Shown here one piece after another: positions 1 through 11,677 of a stretch of DNA of 64,000 nt; position 1 is the first letter of the stretch; each line of letters begins with the position of its first letter. The position numbers and the translations under genes were made by a program. Source of the DNA: Mycolicibacterium madagascariense (GTDB lineage: Bacteria; Actinomycetota; Actinomycetes; Mycobacteriales; Mycobacteriaceae). Below the pieces are notes generated by a model. The model was not told where the DNA came from and made no database searches. It saw nothing but the letters and a program-made list of their open reading frames with translations. Location: positions 2,666,001 through 2,730,000 of the forward strand of contig NZ_AP022610.1 in the NCBI RefSeq assembly GCF_010729665.1. The letters run 5' to 3'.

Positions 1-1
1 C

Positions 2-367
2 AGGCACCGGCGGCTGCCCAATGCGCTGACCCTGCCGGGCGCGCTGGCGGTGCTCATCATCGCCGCGAGTGTCGGACGCGGTGGCGAAGCGTTGCTCGGA
101 GCCCTCGCGCTGACCGCCGCCTACCTCGTCGTACACCTCGCCGCGCCGACCGCCATGGGCGCCGGGGACGTCAAGCTGGCACTCGGAGTCGGCGGACTGA
201 CGGGCGCCTTCGGGGTGGAGGTCTGGCTGCTGGCCGCGGTCGCGGCGCCGCTGCTGACGGCGCTATGGGGCATCGCGACGTGCCGGTGGCGCGGCCCGGT
301 CGCGCACGGCCCGTCGATGTGCGCGGCAACCGTCGCCGCGGTCGCCCTGGCCGTCGCCGCGCCCTAG
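2..367 (+). CDS. Prepilin peptidase (type IV, A24 family), C-terminal part
   Basis: The reading frame is open from the window edge, so the N-terminus is missing. The visible 121 codons carry two hallmarks of the A24 aspartyl prepilin peptidases: the segment RRLPNALTLPG near the left edge and GAGDVKLA, the second catalytic-aspartate motif (GxGD type). Three hydrophobic stretches follow the family's membrane layout, and the C-terminus ends with the HGPSMC stretch. In the family this membrane enzyme cleaves class III signal peptides of pilin-like proteins. It lies 57 bp upstream of aroC on the same strand. A short A24 protein beside the shikimate genes is usual in mycobacteria. Confidence 0.8.
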   Translation, partial: RHRRLPNALTLPGALAVLIIAASVGRGGEALLGALALTAAYLVVHLAAPTAMGAGDVKLALGVGGLTGAFGVEVWLLAAVAAPLLTALWGIATCRWRGPVAHGPSMCAATVAAVALAVAAP

Positions 368-424
368 CGTGGCCGCGCCCGACGGATTACGTCAGGTGGA
401 GGGCCGCATGGGAAGATGGGACGC

Positions 425-1620
425 GTGTTGCGATGGACCACAGCTGGTGAATCCCACGGTCGCGCCCTGGTGGCCATGCTCGAGGGCATGGTGGCCGGCG
501 TCGAGATCACCTCTGCCGACATCGCCGACCAGTTGCGGCGCCGGCGGCTCGGCTACGGCCGGGGCGCCAGGATGAAGTTCGAGGCCGACGAGGTCACCGT
601 GCTGGCGGGGGTGCGCCACGGCGTCACCCTCGGCGGTCCCATCGCCATCGAGATCGGCAACACCGAGTGGCCCAAGTGGGAGACGGTGATGGCCGCCGAC
701 CCGGTCGACCCGGCCGAACTGGACGGCGCCCGCAACGCCCCCCTGACCCGACCCCGACCGGGCCACGCCGACTACGCCGGCATGCTCAAGTACGACTTCG
801 ACGACGCGAGGCCGGTGCTCGAGCGGGCCAGTGCCCGCGAGACCGCGGCCCGGGTCGCGGCGGGGACCGTCGCCAGGGAGTTCCTGCGCCAGGCGCTCGG
901 CGTCGAGGTGCTCTCCCACGTCATCTCGATCGGGGCCTCCGCGCCCTACGACGGCCCGCCGCCGGGCCCGGGTGATCTGGCCCGCATCGACGACAGCCCG
1001 GTGCGCGCCTTCGACGCGCACACCGAGCAGCTCATGATCGACGAGATCGAGGCCGCCAAGAAGGACGGCGACACCCTCGGCGGGATCGTCGAGGTCGTCG
1101 TCGACGGCCTTCCCATCGGCCTGGGCTCCTTCACCAGCGGTGACAACCGGCTGGACAGCCAGCTCGCGGCCGCGGTCATGGGCATCCAGGCCATCAAGGG
1201 CGTGGAGATCGGCGACGGGTTCGAGACCGCGCGCCGCCGCGGTAGCGTCGCCCACGACGAGATCTACCCCGGCCCGGACGGCGTCGTGCGCTCGACCAAT
1301 CGCGCCGGCGGTCTGGAAGGCGGCATGACCAACGGTCAGGCGCTGCGCGTGCGCGCCGCGATGAAGCCGATCTCGACGGTGCCGCGGGCGCTGGCGACCG
1401 TCGACATGAGCACCGGTGCCGAGGCCGTCGCCATCCACCAGCGCTCGGACGTCTGTGCCGTGCCCGCCGCGGGCGTGGTCGTCGAGACCATGGTGGCGCT
1501 GGTGCTGGCGCGCGCAGCGCTGGAGAAGTTCGGCGGCGACTCCCTCGGTGAGACGAAGGCCAACGTCGAGGGCTACCTGGCGGGCATCGCGAAGCGTTCC
1601 GGCGGGCAGGCGTCGGGCTG

Positions 1621-1621
<1 letters not shown>
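425..1621 (+). CDS. aroC: Chorismate synthase
   Basis: Converts 5-enolpyruvylshikimate-3-phosphate to chorismate with reduced FMN, the last shikimate-pathway step. The first family signature, AGESHGRAL, sits at the N-terminus, and [12 protein letters not shown] near residue 340 matches the C-terminal signature. The 398 codons equal the usual mycobacterial length. I chose GTG at 425 because the protein then begins [12 protein letters not shown], as in M. tuberculosis, with GGAAG 9 nt upstream; an in-frame ATG at 416 adds three residues and cannot be excluded. The stop overlaps the aroK start by one base (TGATG), so it heads a four-gene aro operon. Confidence 0.97.
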
Positions 1622-3764
<2,143 letters not shown>

Positions 3765-3768
<4 letters not shown>

Positions 3769-4406
3769 GACTGCTCGCGACCCCGGTCGGTCGCGGGCTC
3801 CGAGCCGGCCGATTCGGCCTCGCGGGGCTGGGTCGGCGTCGAGGTGAAGGACTCGCTGCGGACGGCCTCGGCGCCCTCCGCGGACTCCGAACGCTCGTCC
3901 TCGGTGCGGTCCCGGCCGCCGACGGCGGCGAACACGTCGGTGTCGGCCCGCTCGTCGTCCTCCGCGCCGCGGCGCTGCACGGGCGGGGCCTTGCGGTCGA
4001 CCAGCGCGCGACCCAGCGCGACACCGGCCAGGGCGAAGATGAACATCAGGAGCGCGGTGAACGCCGCGAACGTCGTCACCTCGTTGAGCAGGCCCTGGGC
4101 GTAGAGGTTCTCGTAGAACAGCGAGATGAACCACGCGACGAAGCCGCTGACGATGCCGGCGAACAGACCGCCGAGCAGCCACGTCATCGCGAGGTCTCCG
4201 CGCCGGTCCGGATCGGGATTGGCGCGGGCGTCGGCGCGGCCGTCGGTCAGGCCCCACACGAACGCCGCGATGGCGAACACCGCCACGAGCACGATGCTGA
4301 CCACGAGGGCGCCGCTCTCCCAGAGGTTGATCAACGCCCCCTGCAGCAGCCGGACGATGACCATCAGCACCGCGAACACCAGTCCGCGCAGCAACCACTT
4401 GCTCAT
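3765..4406 (-). CDS. Four-helix membrane protein of the B-4DMT family
   Basis: A 213-residue integral membrane protein. Four hydrophobic helices are visible, roughly residues 4-25, 30-52, 75-98 and 108-132, followed by a hydrophilic cytosol-type tail rich in Asp, Glu, Arg and Ser. Sequence and position match the M. tuberculosis Rv2536 protein between aroQ and pepQ, a group named B-4DMT (four-TM drug/metabolite-type transporter). No substrate is known to me. It converges with aroQ, overlapping it by 4 bp, and diverges from pepQ with only 33 bp between them. The ATG lies 8 nt after a TACGCT box, so the mRNA may be nearly leaderless. Confidence 0.75.
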
Positions 4407-4414
4407 GGGGGCAC

Positions 4415-4431
4415 AGCGTAGCGAGTACCGT
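4415..4431. promoter_or_regulatory. Back-to-back -10 boxes in the 33-bp divergent gap
   Basis: The gap between the membrane-protein start (4406) and the pepQ start (4440) holds TACCGT at 4426-4431 on the plus strand and TACGCT at 4420-4415 on the minus strand. Both fit the mycobacterial TANNNT consensus and both sit 8 nt before a start codon, so both transcripts would begin at or beside the start codon. The implied -35 regions would fall near or inside the opposite start. No strong -35 hexamer is visible. Confidence 0.45.
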
Positions 4432-4439
4432 CATGCGCT

Positions 4440-5531
4440 GTGACGATTTCCCAGCGTAGAGCGCGCCTGCGTCGCAGACTCGTCGCGGCCGGGCTCGACG
4501 CCCTCCTGATAACGGACCTGGTCAACGTGCGTTATCTCGTCGGTTTCACCGGCTCGAACGCCGCACTGCTGATTCGCGCCGACGACGACACACCGGTGCT
4601 CGCGACCGACAGTCGGTACCTGACCCAGGCCGCGCAGCAGTCGCCCGACGCCGAGCTCCTCATTGAACGCGCCTGCGGGCCGCACCTGGCGGCCACCGCG
4701 GCCGCCGTCGGGGTCCGGCGCCTGGGGTTCGAGAGCCACGTCGTGACGGTCGACGGTCACGCCCGTCTGGTGGCGGCCGCCGAGGGCGTCGAGCTGGTCG
4801 CCGCACCCGGGCTGGTGGAGGCGCTGCGCGAGGTCAAGGATGCCGGTGAGATCGCCCTGCTGCGGCTGGCGTGCGAGGCCGCCGACGCCGCACTGGCCGA
4901 CCTGGTCGCCGCAGGCGGACTGCGGCCGGGCCGGACCGAGCGGGAGGTCGGCCGCGACCTGGAGTCCAGGATGCTCGACCACGGCGCGGACGGGGTGTCG
5001 TTCGAGACGATCGTGGCCGCCGGCGCCCATTCCGCGATACCGCATCACCGCCCGACCGACGCCGTGCTCGCCGCCGGGGACTTCGTCAAGATCGACTTCG
5101 GGGCGCTGGTCGCGGGATACCACTCCGACATGACGCGCACGTTCGTGCTGTCGCCCATCGCCGACTGGCAGCGCGACGTCTACGACCTGGTCGCGACCGC
5201 CCAGCGGCTGGGCCGCGAAGCCCTCGCACCGGGGGTGTCGCTGTCCGGGGTGGACGGGGCGTCGCGCCAGGTCATCGCTGATGCGGGCCTGGCCGAGAAC
5301 TTCGGGCACGGCCTTGGGCACGGGGTCGGTCTGCAGATCCACGAAGCGCCGGGGATCAGCGCGTCCTCCGCCGGTACACTGCTTGCTGGCTCTGCGGTGA
5401 CCGTGGAGCCCGGTGTCTATCTGCCCGGCCGCGGCGGTGTCCGTATCGAGGACACGCTGGTCGTCGGCAGTGACGATGCACCCGCACCCGAGTTGCTGAC
5501 CCGGTTCCCGAAGGAACTGGCGATTCTCTAG
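4440..5531 (+). CDS. pepQ: Xaa-Pro peptidase / aminopeptidase P-like (M24)
   Basis: A 363-residue cytoplasmic metallopeptidase of the pita-bread family, expected to cleave proline-containing peptides. The creatinase-like N-terminal domain includes LLITDLVNVRYLVGFTGSN. The catalytic domain shows all five metal-ligand motifs: KIDFGALVAGYHSDMTRTF (two Asp), GHGLGHGVGL (His), VEPGVY (Glu) and VRIEDTL (Glu). GTG at 4440 is the start; there is no good Shine-Dalgarno and a -10-like TACCGT sits 8 nt upstream, suggesting a leaderless message. It precedes efp by 21 bp, as in other mycobacteria, and probably shares its transcript. Confidence 0.9.
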   Translation: MTISQRRARLRRRLVAAGLDALLITDLVNVRYLVGFTGSNAALLIRADDDTPVLATDSRYLTQAAQQSPDAELLIERACGPHLAATAAAVGVRRLGFESHVVTVDGHARLVAAAEGVELVAAPGLVEALREVKDAGEIALLRLACEAADAALADLVAAGGLRPGRTEREVGRDLESRMLDHGADGVSFETIVAAGAHSAIPHHRPTDAVLAAGDFVKIDFGALVAGYHSDMTRTFVLSPIADWQRDVYDLVATAQRLGREALAPGVSLSGVDGASRQVIADAGLAENFGHGLGHGVGLQIHEAPGISASSAGTLLAGSAVTVEPGVYLPGRGGVRIEDTLVVGSDDAPAPELLTRFPKELAIL

Positions 5532-5552
5532 AACGCTAGGAGTAGTACCCCC

Positions 5553-6116
5553 GTGGCATCGACCGCCGACTTCAAGAATGGGCTCGTCCTGCAGATCGAC
5601 GGCCAACTGTGGCAGATCACCGAATTCCAGCACGTCAAGCCGGGCAAGGGCCCCGCGTTCGTGCGCACCAAGCTCAAGAACGTGCTGTCCGGCAAGGTCG
5701 TCGACAAGACCTACAACGCCGGGGTGAAGGTGGAGACCGCCACCGTCGACCGCCGCGACACCACCTACCTGTACCGCGACGGCAGCGACTTCGTGTTCAT
5801 GGACGCCGAGGACTACGAGCAGCATGCGCTGCCCGAGTCGCTCGTCGGCGATGCGGCGAACTTCCTGCTCGAGGGCATGCCGGTCCAGGTGGCGTTCCAC
5901 GACGGGGCGCCGCTCTACATCGAGCTTCCCGTCACCGTCGAATTGCTCGTCGCCAGCACCGAACCGGGCCTGCAGGGCGATCGCTCAAGCGCGGGCACCA
6001 AGCCCGCCACCATGGAGACGGGCGCGCAGATCAACGTGCCGCTGTTCATCAACACCGGCGACAAACTGAAGGTGGACTCTCGCGACGGGAGTTACCTCGG
6101 TCGCGTCAATGCCTGA
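5553..6116 (+). CDS. efp: Translation elongation factor P
   Basis: EF-P binds the ribosome between the P and E sites and relieves stalling at polyproline. The 187 residues comprise the KOW-like N-domain and two OB domains. The tip loop reads KPGKGPA with K32 at the position modified in some bacteria. The [28 protein letters not shown] stretch at the C-terminus is the third-domain signature. The GTG start is preceded by the AGGAG element around 5538-5542. It lies between pepQ and nusB in the same direction. Confidence 0.97.
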   Translation: MASTADFKNGLVLQIDGQLWQITEFQHVKPGKGPAFVRTKLKNVLSGKVVDKTYNAGVKVETATVDRRDTTYLYRDGSDFVFMDAEDYEQHALPESLVGDAANFLLEGMPVQVAFHDGAPLYIELPVTVELLVASTEPGLQGDRSSAGTKPATMETGAQINVPLFINTGDKLKVDSRDGSYLGRVNA

Positions 6117-6143
6117 ACGTGCCGGGGCGAGCGGAGCGACGGG

Positions 6144-6623
6144 ATGAGTGACCGTCGCGGCGACCGGGGCCGCCACCAGGCCCGCAAGCGGGCCGTCGAC
6201 CTGCTGTTCGAGGCCGAGGCGCGCGGGCTGACCCCCGCCGAGGTGGCCGACGGCCGATCGACGTTGGCGCAGGGCGACTCCGAGGTGTCGACCCTCAACC
6301 CGTACACGGTCACCGTTGCGCGCGGCGTCACCGAGCACGCCGCCCATGTCGACGACCTGATCTCCACCCATCTGCAGGGGTGGACGCTGGACCGCCTGCC
6401 CGCCGTCGACCGTGCGGTGCTGCGGGTTGCGGTGTGGGAGTTGCTCTACGCCGAGGACGTCCCCGAACCCGTCGCCGTCGACGAGGCCGTGGAACTGGCC
6501 AAGAGTCTGTCGACCGACGAGTCGCCGGGCTTCGTCAACGGCGTGCTCGGTCAGGTCATGCTGGTGACGCCGCAGATCCGCGCGGCCGCGGCCGCCGTCC
6601 GGGGCACGGGCGAGGACGTCTGA
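6144..6623 (+). CDS. nusB: Transcription antitermination factor NusB
   Basis: All-helical RNA-binding protein that joins NusE at BoxA in rRNA transcripts and supports antitermination. Recognisable segments in the 159 residues are [19 protein letters not shown] at the N-terminus, [21 protein letters not shown] in the middle and [28 protein letters not shown] towards the end. It starts 27 bp after efp and closes the pepQ-efp-nusB unit. The C-terminal tail is rich in alanine. Confidence 0.97.
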   Translation: MSDRRGDRGRHQARKRAVDLLFEAEARGLTPAEVADGRSTLAQGDSEVSTLNPYTVTVARGVTEHAAHVDDLISTHLQGWTLDRLPAVDRAVLRVAVWELLYAEDVPEPVAVDEAVELAKSLSTDESPGFVNGVLGQVMLVTPQIRAAAAAVRGTGEDV

Positions 6624-6696
6624 CCCAGGGACCGTCGGGTCGCGCATTCTTCGCCGTTCGAAAGGCTGCGCACATCGGGCACCAAGGTGACCGGCG

Positions 6697-7014
6697 TTGA
6701 CTGTGGTCATGAACCACGGAACCGCTTCCAGCGCAGGCAATGTCGTCATCGTGCTCGACGGGGACACCGAGGCGGGCCAGTCGCTCGCCCGGCGCCTGCT
6801 CGCCGAGGGACGCCGCGTCGCCGTCGTGGTGCGGCATGCCGCCGACGGGGTCGCGGTGCTGCACGGGCAGTCCTACGACCGCGTCATGGTGATCGCCGCC
6901 GACGCCGACGACCGCGCGCAGTGGAGCCGCGTCACCGAGCGCGTGCGGGACCGGTTCGGGCGCATCGACACCGTGGTGCGGGCGCAGGACGCGGCTCTGC
7001 GCCTGCCGGCCTAG
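6697..7014 (+). CDS. Hypothetical protein with Rossmann-like N-terminus
   Basis: A 105-residue protein of unknown function. Its first half, VVIVLDGDTEAGQSLARRLLAEGRRVAVVVR, reads like the first beta-alpha-beta unit of a short-chain dehydrogenase, and RVRDRFGRIDTVVRAQDAA resembles a later SDR helix-strand pair. The chain is far too short for an SDR and has no YxxxK, so it is probably a degenerate remnant or a small Rossmann-like protein. TTG at 6697 lies 6 nt after AAGGTGA; in-frame ATG at 6709 is an alternative start. Its last 4 bases overlap the convergent serine hydrolase. Confidence 0.55.
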   Translation: MTVVMNHGTASSAGNVVIVLDGDTEAGQSLARRLLAEGRRVAVVVRHAADGVAVLHGQSYDRVMVIAADADDRAQWSRVTERVRDRFGRIDTVVRAQDAALRLPA

Positions 7015-8219
7015 AGATCGAGCGCCTGATACGTCCGACGGACGAACCGGGGCTGCGCGGCCTGCAACTTCGCCAGCGACGTGTTGCCCGCCACCGCCGC
7101 GGCGGCCGCGTCCGAGCTGAGGTCGGGCAGATTCTGGATGAGGTAGAGCATGACGAGGTCGGCCGACGGGTCGGCCTGCCACCAGGTGCCGTAGGCGCCG
7201 GGCCAGCTGAACGTGCCGAGTCCGCCGGGGCCGTACAGCTGACGCGACTGCGCCGGTTCAGTCACCACCGACAGGTTCAGGCCGAAGCCGCGACCCCGCC
7301 AGAACGGCATGCCCAGGAAGGGGAACGTCTTCTGCTCGGGGGTCAGCCGGTCGGTGCGCATCAGCCGCACCGATTCCTCGGACAGCACCCGCACGCCGTC
7401 GAGCGTGCCACCGGCGAGCAGCATCCTGGCGAAGGCGAGGTAGTCGTCGGCGGTCGACCACAGCCCGGCCCCGCCCGTGCAGAACGTCGGCAGCGTCACC
7501 GGGGCGGGACCCATCACGTCGTCGCGCAGCGTGCCGGTCTCGTCGATCTGATACATCGTCGCCGTGCGTCGGCGACCCTCCTGGCTCACCGCGAAACCGG
7601 TGTCGGACATGCCCAGTGGGCCGAGCACGCGCTGCGCCAGCACGTCGGCCAGCGGTTGGCCCGCGATCCTGGACAGCGCGATGCCCAGGACGTCGGTCGA
7701 GTGGCTGTAGGTCAGCCGCTCGCCGGGCTGATGGGCCAGCGGTAACTTCGCCACGTCGGCCAGCCACTGGTCCTGGTCCTGGCGGAATCTCAGCGCGCCG
7801 TACGCGCGGCTCAGCGGTTGGCCCACCGAGAACGCGTACGCCAACCCGCTGCGGTGGGTCATCAGATCGTCGAACGTGATCGGCCTGCGCAGCGGCACGG
7901 TGGCGTCCAGCGGCCCCGACGGGTCGGCCAGGACGCGGACGTCGGCCAGCTCGGGCAGCCACCGCGTGACCGGATCGGTCAGCGCGAACGCGCCCTCCTC
8001 GACCATCGACATCGCCGCGGCCACGGTCACCGGCTTGGTCATCGACGCGATCCGGAAGATCGTGTCGCGCTGCATCGGCAGGCCGGCGTGGACGTCGCGG
8101 TGGCCGAGTTCGTTGACCTGCAGGACTTTGCCGTCCTGCCACACCATCGTCACCGCGCCCGCCAGCAGGCCCGCGTCGATGGCCTCGCGAATGGACGCCT
8201 GATTGCCGTCGAGGTTCAC
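7011..8219 (-). CDS. Serine hydrolase, class C beta-lactamase/esterase family
   Basis: A 402-residue protein of the penicillin-binding-like serine hydrolases (EstB and LACTB-type). The nucleophile motif SMTK (S59, K62) sits in [17 protein letters not shown], a Tyr-Ser-His triad stands at the YxN position ([11 protein letters not shown]), and a Gly-rich WPGAYGTWW segment lies where the third motif is expected. There is no evident signal peptide, so a cytoplasmic esterase or peptidase is more likely than a secreted beta-lactamase. Start is GTG. Its 5' end is only 117 bp from pyrR, divergently. Confidence 0.8.
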   Translation of the reverse strand: MNLDGNQASIREAIDAGLLAGAVTMVWQDGKVLQVNELGHRDVHAGLPMQRDTIFRIASMTKPVTVAAAMSMVEEGAFALTDPVTRWLPELADVRVLADPSGPLDATVPLRRPITFDDLMTHRSGLAYAFSVGQPLSRAYGALRFRQDQDQWLADVAKLPLAHQPGERLTYSHSTDVLGIALSRIAGQPLADVLAQRVLGPLGMSDTGFAVSQEGRRRTATMYQIDETGTLRDDVMGPAPVTLPTFCTGGAGLWSTADDYLAFARMLLAGGTLDGVRVLSEESVRLMRTDRLTPEQKTFPFLGMPFWRGRGFGLNLSVVTEPAQSRQLYGPGGLGTFSWPGAYGTWWQADPSADLVMLYLIQNLPDLSSDAAAAAVAGNTSLAKLQAAQPRFVRRTYQALDL

Positions 8220-8240
8220 CGGGCCAGCCTAGTCAGCGCG

Positions 8241-8268
8241 GTCGACGACCGACGCGGGGTGCTAAGCT
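8241..8268 (+). promoter_or_regulatory. Candidate promoter of the pyr operon
   Basis: TAAGCT at 8263-8268 fits the TANNNT -10 consensus, and GTCGAC at 8241-8246 with a 16-bp spacer is a weak -35. Transcription would begin near 8275, which leaves the complete PyrR-binding hairpin inside a leader of about 60 nt. The hairpin position supports this choice; the start point itself is inferred. Confidence 0.45.
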
Positions 8269-8286
8269 GCCGCGGAAGTTTCGACG

Positions 8287-8323
8287 TCCTTTAACGATCC
8301 GTCCCGAGAGGCGGAGAAGGAGG
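8287..8323 (+). promoter_or_regulatory. PyrR-binding leader hairpin sequestering the Shine-Dalgarno
   Basis: Two nested stems can form. The upper stem CCGTC/GGCGG (8299-8303 with 8310-8314) closes the hexaloop CCGAGA, which matches the known PyrR loop consensus CNGNGA. The lower stem TCCTT/AAGGA (8287-8291 with 8317-8321) is separated by a purine-containing internal loop. The lower stem's 3' side is part of AAGGAGG, the pyrR ribosome binding site 12 nt before the GTG. PyrR bound to UMP or UTP should therefore hold the site closed. This is the translational repression arrangement described for M. smegmatis, not the Bacillus attenuator. Confidence 0.85.
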
Positions 8324-8335
8324 TCCGGATCAATC

Positions 8336-8908
8336 GTGGCTGCTCCCAGCCCCGACCGGGAATTGATGTCCGCCGCAGACGTGAGCCGGACCATCTCCCG
8401 CATCGCTCATCAGATCATCGAGAAGACCGCGCTCGACGGCGCCGATGCGCCGCGCGTCGTCCTGCTCGGCATCCCCACCCGCGGGGTCACGCTGGCCGCG
8501 CGGTTGGCCCGCCACGTCACCGAGTTCTCATCGGTGCCCGTGCTCGCCGGAGCCCTCGACGTCACGCTCTACCGCGACGACCTCAACTTCAAGCCACCCC
8601 GACCGCTCGCCGACACGTCGATCCCCGAGGGCGGCGTCGACGACGCGATCGTCGTCCTCGTCGACGACGTGCTGTACTCGGGCCGCACCGTGCGCGCCGC
8701 CCTGGACGCGCTCCGCGACGAGGGCAGGCCGCGGGCCGTGCAGCTGGCCGCGCTGGTGGACCGGGGTCATCGCGAACTGCCGTTCCGTGCCGACTACGTG
8801 GGCAAGAACGTGCCCACCTCGCGCACCGACAACATCAAGGTGCTGCTGACCGAGCACGACGGCCGCGACGGGGTCTTGATCGCCTCCCACGGGGGGCCGA
8901 AGCGATGA
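8336..8908 (+). CDS. pyrR: Bifunctional pyr operon regulator / uracil phosphoribosyltransferase
   Basis: A 190-residue type I phosphoribosyltransferase that senses UMP/UTP and binds pyr mRNA, with residual uracil phosphoribosyltransferase activity. The PRPP loop [12 protein letters not shown] is present, and [15 protein letters not shown] forms the pyrophosphate loop. The GTG start follows the hairpin-embedded AAGGAGG, so the protein likely represses its own translation and that of the coupled genes behind it. The stop overlaps pyrB (ATGA), which begins an unbroken chain of overlapping genes to pyrF. Confidence 0.96.
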   Translation: MAAPSPDRELMSAADVSRTISRIAHQIIEKTALDGADAPRVVLLGIPTRGVTLAARLARHVTEFSSVPVLAGALDVTLYRDDLNFKPPRPLADTSIPEGGVDDAIVVLVDDVLYSGRTVRAALDALRDEGRPRAVQLAALVDRGHRELPFRADYVGKNVPTSRTDNIKVLLTEHDGRDGVLIASHGGPKR

Positions 8909-9861
8909 GCCGACACCTCCTGTCCGCCGCCGACCTCTCCCGTGACGAGGCGACGGCGATCCTCGACGACGCGGACAGATTCAGCCAGGCCCTGCTCGGC
9001 CGCGAGGTCAAGAAGCTCCCCACCCTGCGCGGACGCACCGTCATCACGATGTTCTACGAGAACTCGACCCGCACCCGGGTGTCGTTCGAGGTGGCGGGCA
9101 AGTGGATGAGCGCCGACGTCATCAACGTCAGCTCGTCGGGTTCCTCGGTGGCGAAGGGGGAGTCCCTGCGCGACACCGCGCTGACCCTGCGCGCCGCCGG
9201 CGCCGACGCGCTGATCATTCGGCACCCGGCTTCCGGTGCGGCACAACAGCTTGCGGAGTGGACGCGGGAGGGCGTCGACGGCGGCGGCGGGCCCAGCGTG
9301 ATCAACGCCGGTGACGGCACGCACGAGCACCCGACGCAGGCGTTGCTCGACGCGCTGACCATCCGTCAGCGACTCGGCTCGGTCGAGGGCAGACGCGTGC
9401 TGATCGTCGGCGACGTCCTGCACAGCCGCGTCGCACGCTCCAACGTGCTGCTGCTGGCCACCCTCGGCGCCGAGGTGGTGCTGGTGGCGCCGCCGACGCT
9501 GCTGCCCGTGGGCGTGGCCGACTGGCCGGTGACGGTCTCTCACGACCTCGACGCCGAACTCCCCGGCGCCGACGCCGTGCTGATGCTGCGCGTGCAGGCC
9601 GAACGCATGAACGGCGGGTTCTTTCCGTCGGCGCGGGAGTACTCGGTGCTCTACGGGCTCTCCGAGAAGAGGTCGGCGCTGCTGCCGTCGCACGGGGTGG
9701 TGCTGCATCCGGGGCCGATGCTCCGCGGCATGGAGATCGCGTCGTCGGTCGCGGACTCCCCGCAATCGGCTGTGCTGCAACAGGTTTCCAATGGTGTCCA
9801 CGTGCGGATGGCCGTGCTGTTCCATCTGCTCGTCGGCTCGGGTGCAGAGGTGAACGCGTGA
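8905..9861 (+). CDS. pyrB: Aspartate carbamoyltransferase, catalytic chain
   Basis: Condenses carbamoyl phosphate with aspartate, the first committed pyrimidine step. The carbamoyl-phosphate motif STRTR (residues 54-58) lies in [25 protein letters not shown] and [11 protein letters not shown] are the other conserved blocks. At 318 residues it has normal length. No pyrI regulatory chain is present nearby, as is usual in actinobacteria. It overlaps pyrR and pyrC by 4 bp each. Confidence 0.97.
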   Translation: MSRHLLSAADLSRDEATAILDDADRFSQALLGREVKKLPTLRGRTVITMFYENSTRTRVSFEVAGKWMSADVINVSSSGSSVAKGESLRDTALTLRAAGADALIIRHPASGAAQQLAEWTREGVDGGGGPSVINAGDGTHEHPTQALLDALTIRQRLGSVEGRRVLIVGDVLHSRVARSNVLLLATLGAEVVLVAPPTLLPVGVADWPVTVSHDLDAELPGADAVLMLRVQAERMNGGFFPSAREYSVLYGLSEKRSALLPSHGVVLHPGPMLRGMEIASSVADSPQSAVLQQVSNGVHVRMAVLFHLLVGSGAEVNA

Positions 9862-11180
9862 CGGTCCTGATCAGGGGAGTGCGGCTCTACGGGGAGGGCG
9901 ACGCGGTCGACGTGGTGGTCGACGACGGCCAGATCGCCGCCATCGGCCCCGATCTCGACGGCCCGGACGACGCCGAGACCATCGACGCCCGCGGCAAGAT
10001 CCTGCTGCCCGGCTTCGTCGACCTGCACACCCATCTGCGCGAGCCCGGCCGCGAATACGCCGAGGACATCGAAACCGGTTCTGCGGCAGCGGCTCTCGGC
10101 GGGTACACCGCGGTGTTCGCGATGGCCAACACCGACCCCGTCGCCGACAGCCCCGTCGTCACCGACCACGTGTGGCACCGCGGCCAGCAGGTCGGGCTGG
10201 TCGACGTGCATCCGGTCGGCGCCGTCACCGTGGGGCTCAAGGGCACTCAGCTCACCGAGATGGGCCTGATGGCCGCCGGTGTCGGCAGGGTGCGGATGTT
10301 CTCCGACGACGGGGTCTGCGTCGACGATCCGCTGATCATGCGCCGGGCGCTGGAGTACGCGAGCGGCCTCGGCGTCCTCATCGCCCAGCACGCCGAGGAG
10401 CCCCGGCTCACGGTGAATGCCGTTGCGCACGAAGGTCCGAACGCGGCGAAGCTAGGACTGGCGGGGTGGCCGCGGTCGGCCGAGGAGTCGATCGTCGCGC
10501 GTGACGCGATCCTCGCCCGCGACGCCGGGGCGCGCGTGCACATCTGCCATGCCTCCACCGCAGGTACCGTCGAACTCGTCAGATGGGCCAAGGAGCAAGG
10601 CATTTCGATCACCGCGGAAGTGACACCGCACCATCTGCTGCTCGACGACGCCCGGCTCTCCTCCTACGACGGACGCAACCGCGTCAACCCGCCGCTGCGC
10701 GAGGCCAGTGACGCGGTGGCCCTGCGGCAGGCCCTCGCCGACGGCGTGATCGACTGCGTCGCCACGGATCACGCCCCCCACGCCGCGCACGAGAAGACCT
10801 GCGAGTTCGCCGTCGCGCGGCCGGGCATGCTGGGCCTGCAGACGGCGCTGTCGGTCGTCGTCGAGACCATGGTGCGGCCGGGTGCGATGACGTGGCGCGA
10901 CGTCGCCCGCGTCATGAGCGAGGCGCCCGCCCGCATCGTCGGACTGCCCGACCACGGCAGGCCGCTCGAGGTCGGCGAACCGGCCAACCTCACCGTCGTC
11001 GACCCCGATGGGACGTGGACGGTGAGCGGGGCCGACCTCGCCAGCCGATCGGACAACACGCCCTACGAGGCGATGACCCTGCCCGCCGTCGTGACGTTGA
11101 CGATGCTGCGCGGCAAGGTCACTGCGCGCGACGGCATCTCACCGGCGCGCGCGGGCGCGGCCACCCGGGGGGACTCGTGA
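9858..11180 (+). CDS. pyrC: Dihydroorotase
   Basis: Cyclises carbamoyl aspartate to dihydroorotate. The 440-residue protein belongs to the class I metal-dependent amidohydrolases: the zinc motif [10 protein letters not shown] is near residue 55, ICHASTA supplies a middle histidine, and ATDHAPHA carries the catalytic aspartate. The GTG start overlaps the pyrB stop (GTGA). The next ORF, a small membrane protein, again overlaps by GTGA. Confidence 0.97.
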   Translation: MTVLIRGVRLYGEGDAVDVVVDDGQIAAIGPDLDGPDDAETIDARGKILLPGFVDLHTHLREPGREYAEDIETGSAAAALGGYTAVFAMANTDPVADSPVVTDHVWHRGQQVGLVDVHPVGAVTVGLKGTQLTEMGLMAAGVGRVRMFSDDGVCVDDPLIMRRALEYASGLGVLIAQHAEEPRLTVNAVAHEGPNAAKLGLAGWPRSAEESIVARDAILARDAGARVHICHASTAGTVELVRWAKEQGISITAEVTPHHLLLDDARLSSYDGRNRVNPPLREASDAVALRQALADGVIDCVATDHAPHAAHEKTCEFAVARPGMLGLQTALSVVVETMVRPGAMTWRDVARVMSEAPARIVGLPDHGRPLEVGEPANLTVVDPDGTWTVSGADLASRSDNTPYEAMTLPAVVTLTMLRGKVTARDGISPARAGAATRGDS

Positions 11181-11677
11181 ACACCCCCACGCTGATCGCG
11201 TCGTTCGTCATGGCGGCCGTGGTGGCCCTGCTGATCGCGTTCTTCATCCGCCAGATGATGCGCGGCTGGCTGCACCGGGCTCAGCGCCAGGCGTCGTTGA
11301 TCGGCGCGCTGCCCCCGCTGCCGGACACCGTCGGACCGGCCATCGTCGGGGCCACCAAGGGCCTCTACGTGGGCAGTACGCTCGCGCCGAGCTGGCAGGA
11401 CCGCATCGCGGTCGGTGACCTCGGCTTCCGGTGCAAGGCGGTGCTCACCCGCTATCCCGAGGGAATCATGCTGCAGCGCAGCGGGGCTGGGCCCATCTGG
11501 ATTCCCGACGAGTCCATCACCGCGATCCGCACGGAGCGCGGCATCGCCGGCAAGGCACTGACCCACGACGGCATCCTGGCGATCCGCTGGAGGCTGCCGT
11601 CGGGCACGGAGATCGACACCGGGTTCCGCGGCGACGATCGTCGCGAACTCGCCAACTGGGTGGAGGAGGCCGTATGA
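11177..11677 (+). CDS. PH-like domain membrane protein in the pyr operon
   Basis: A 166-residue protein with one N-terminal membrane helix (about residues 6-27) followed by basic residues, then a soluble beta-rich region containing [16 protein letters not shown] and [20 protein letters not shown]. Position and layout match M. tuberculosis Rv1382, whose family carries a PH-like domain; the molecular role is unknown to me. It is locked into the pyrimidine operon by GTGA overlap with pyrC and ATGA overlap with carA, which suggests co-regulation by PyrR. The GTG start is fixed by the overlap and by the start of the membrane helix. Confidence 0.8.
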   Translation: MNTPTLIASFVMAAVVALLIAFFIRQMMRGWLHRAQRQASLIGALPPLPDTVGPAIVGATKGLYVGSTLAPSWQDRIAVGDLGFRCKAVLTRYPEGIMLQRSGAGPIWIPDESITAIRTERGIAGKALTHDGILAIRWRLPSGTEIDTGFRGDDRRELANWVEEAV

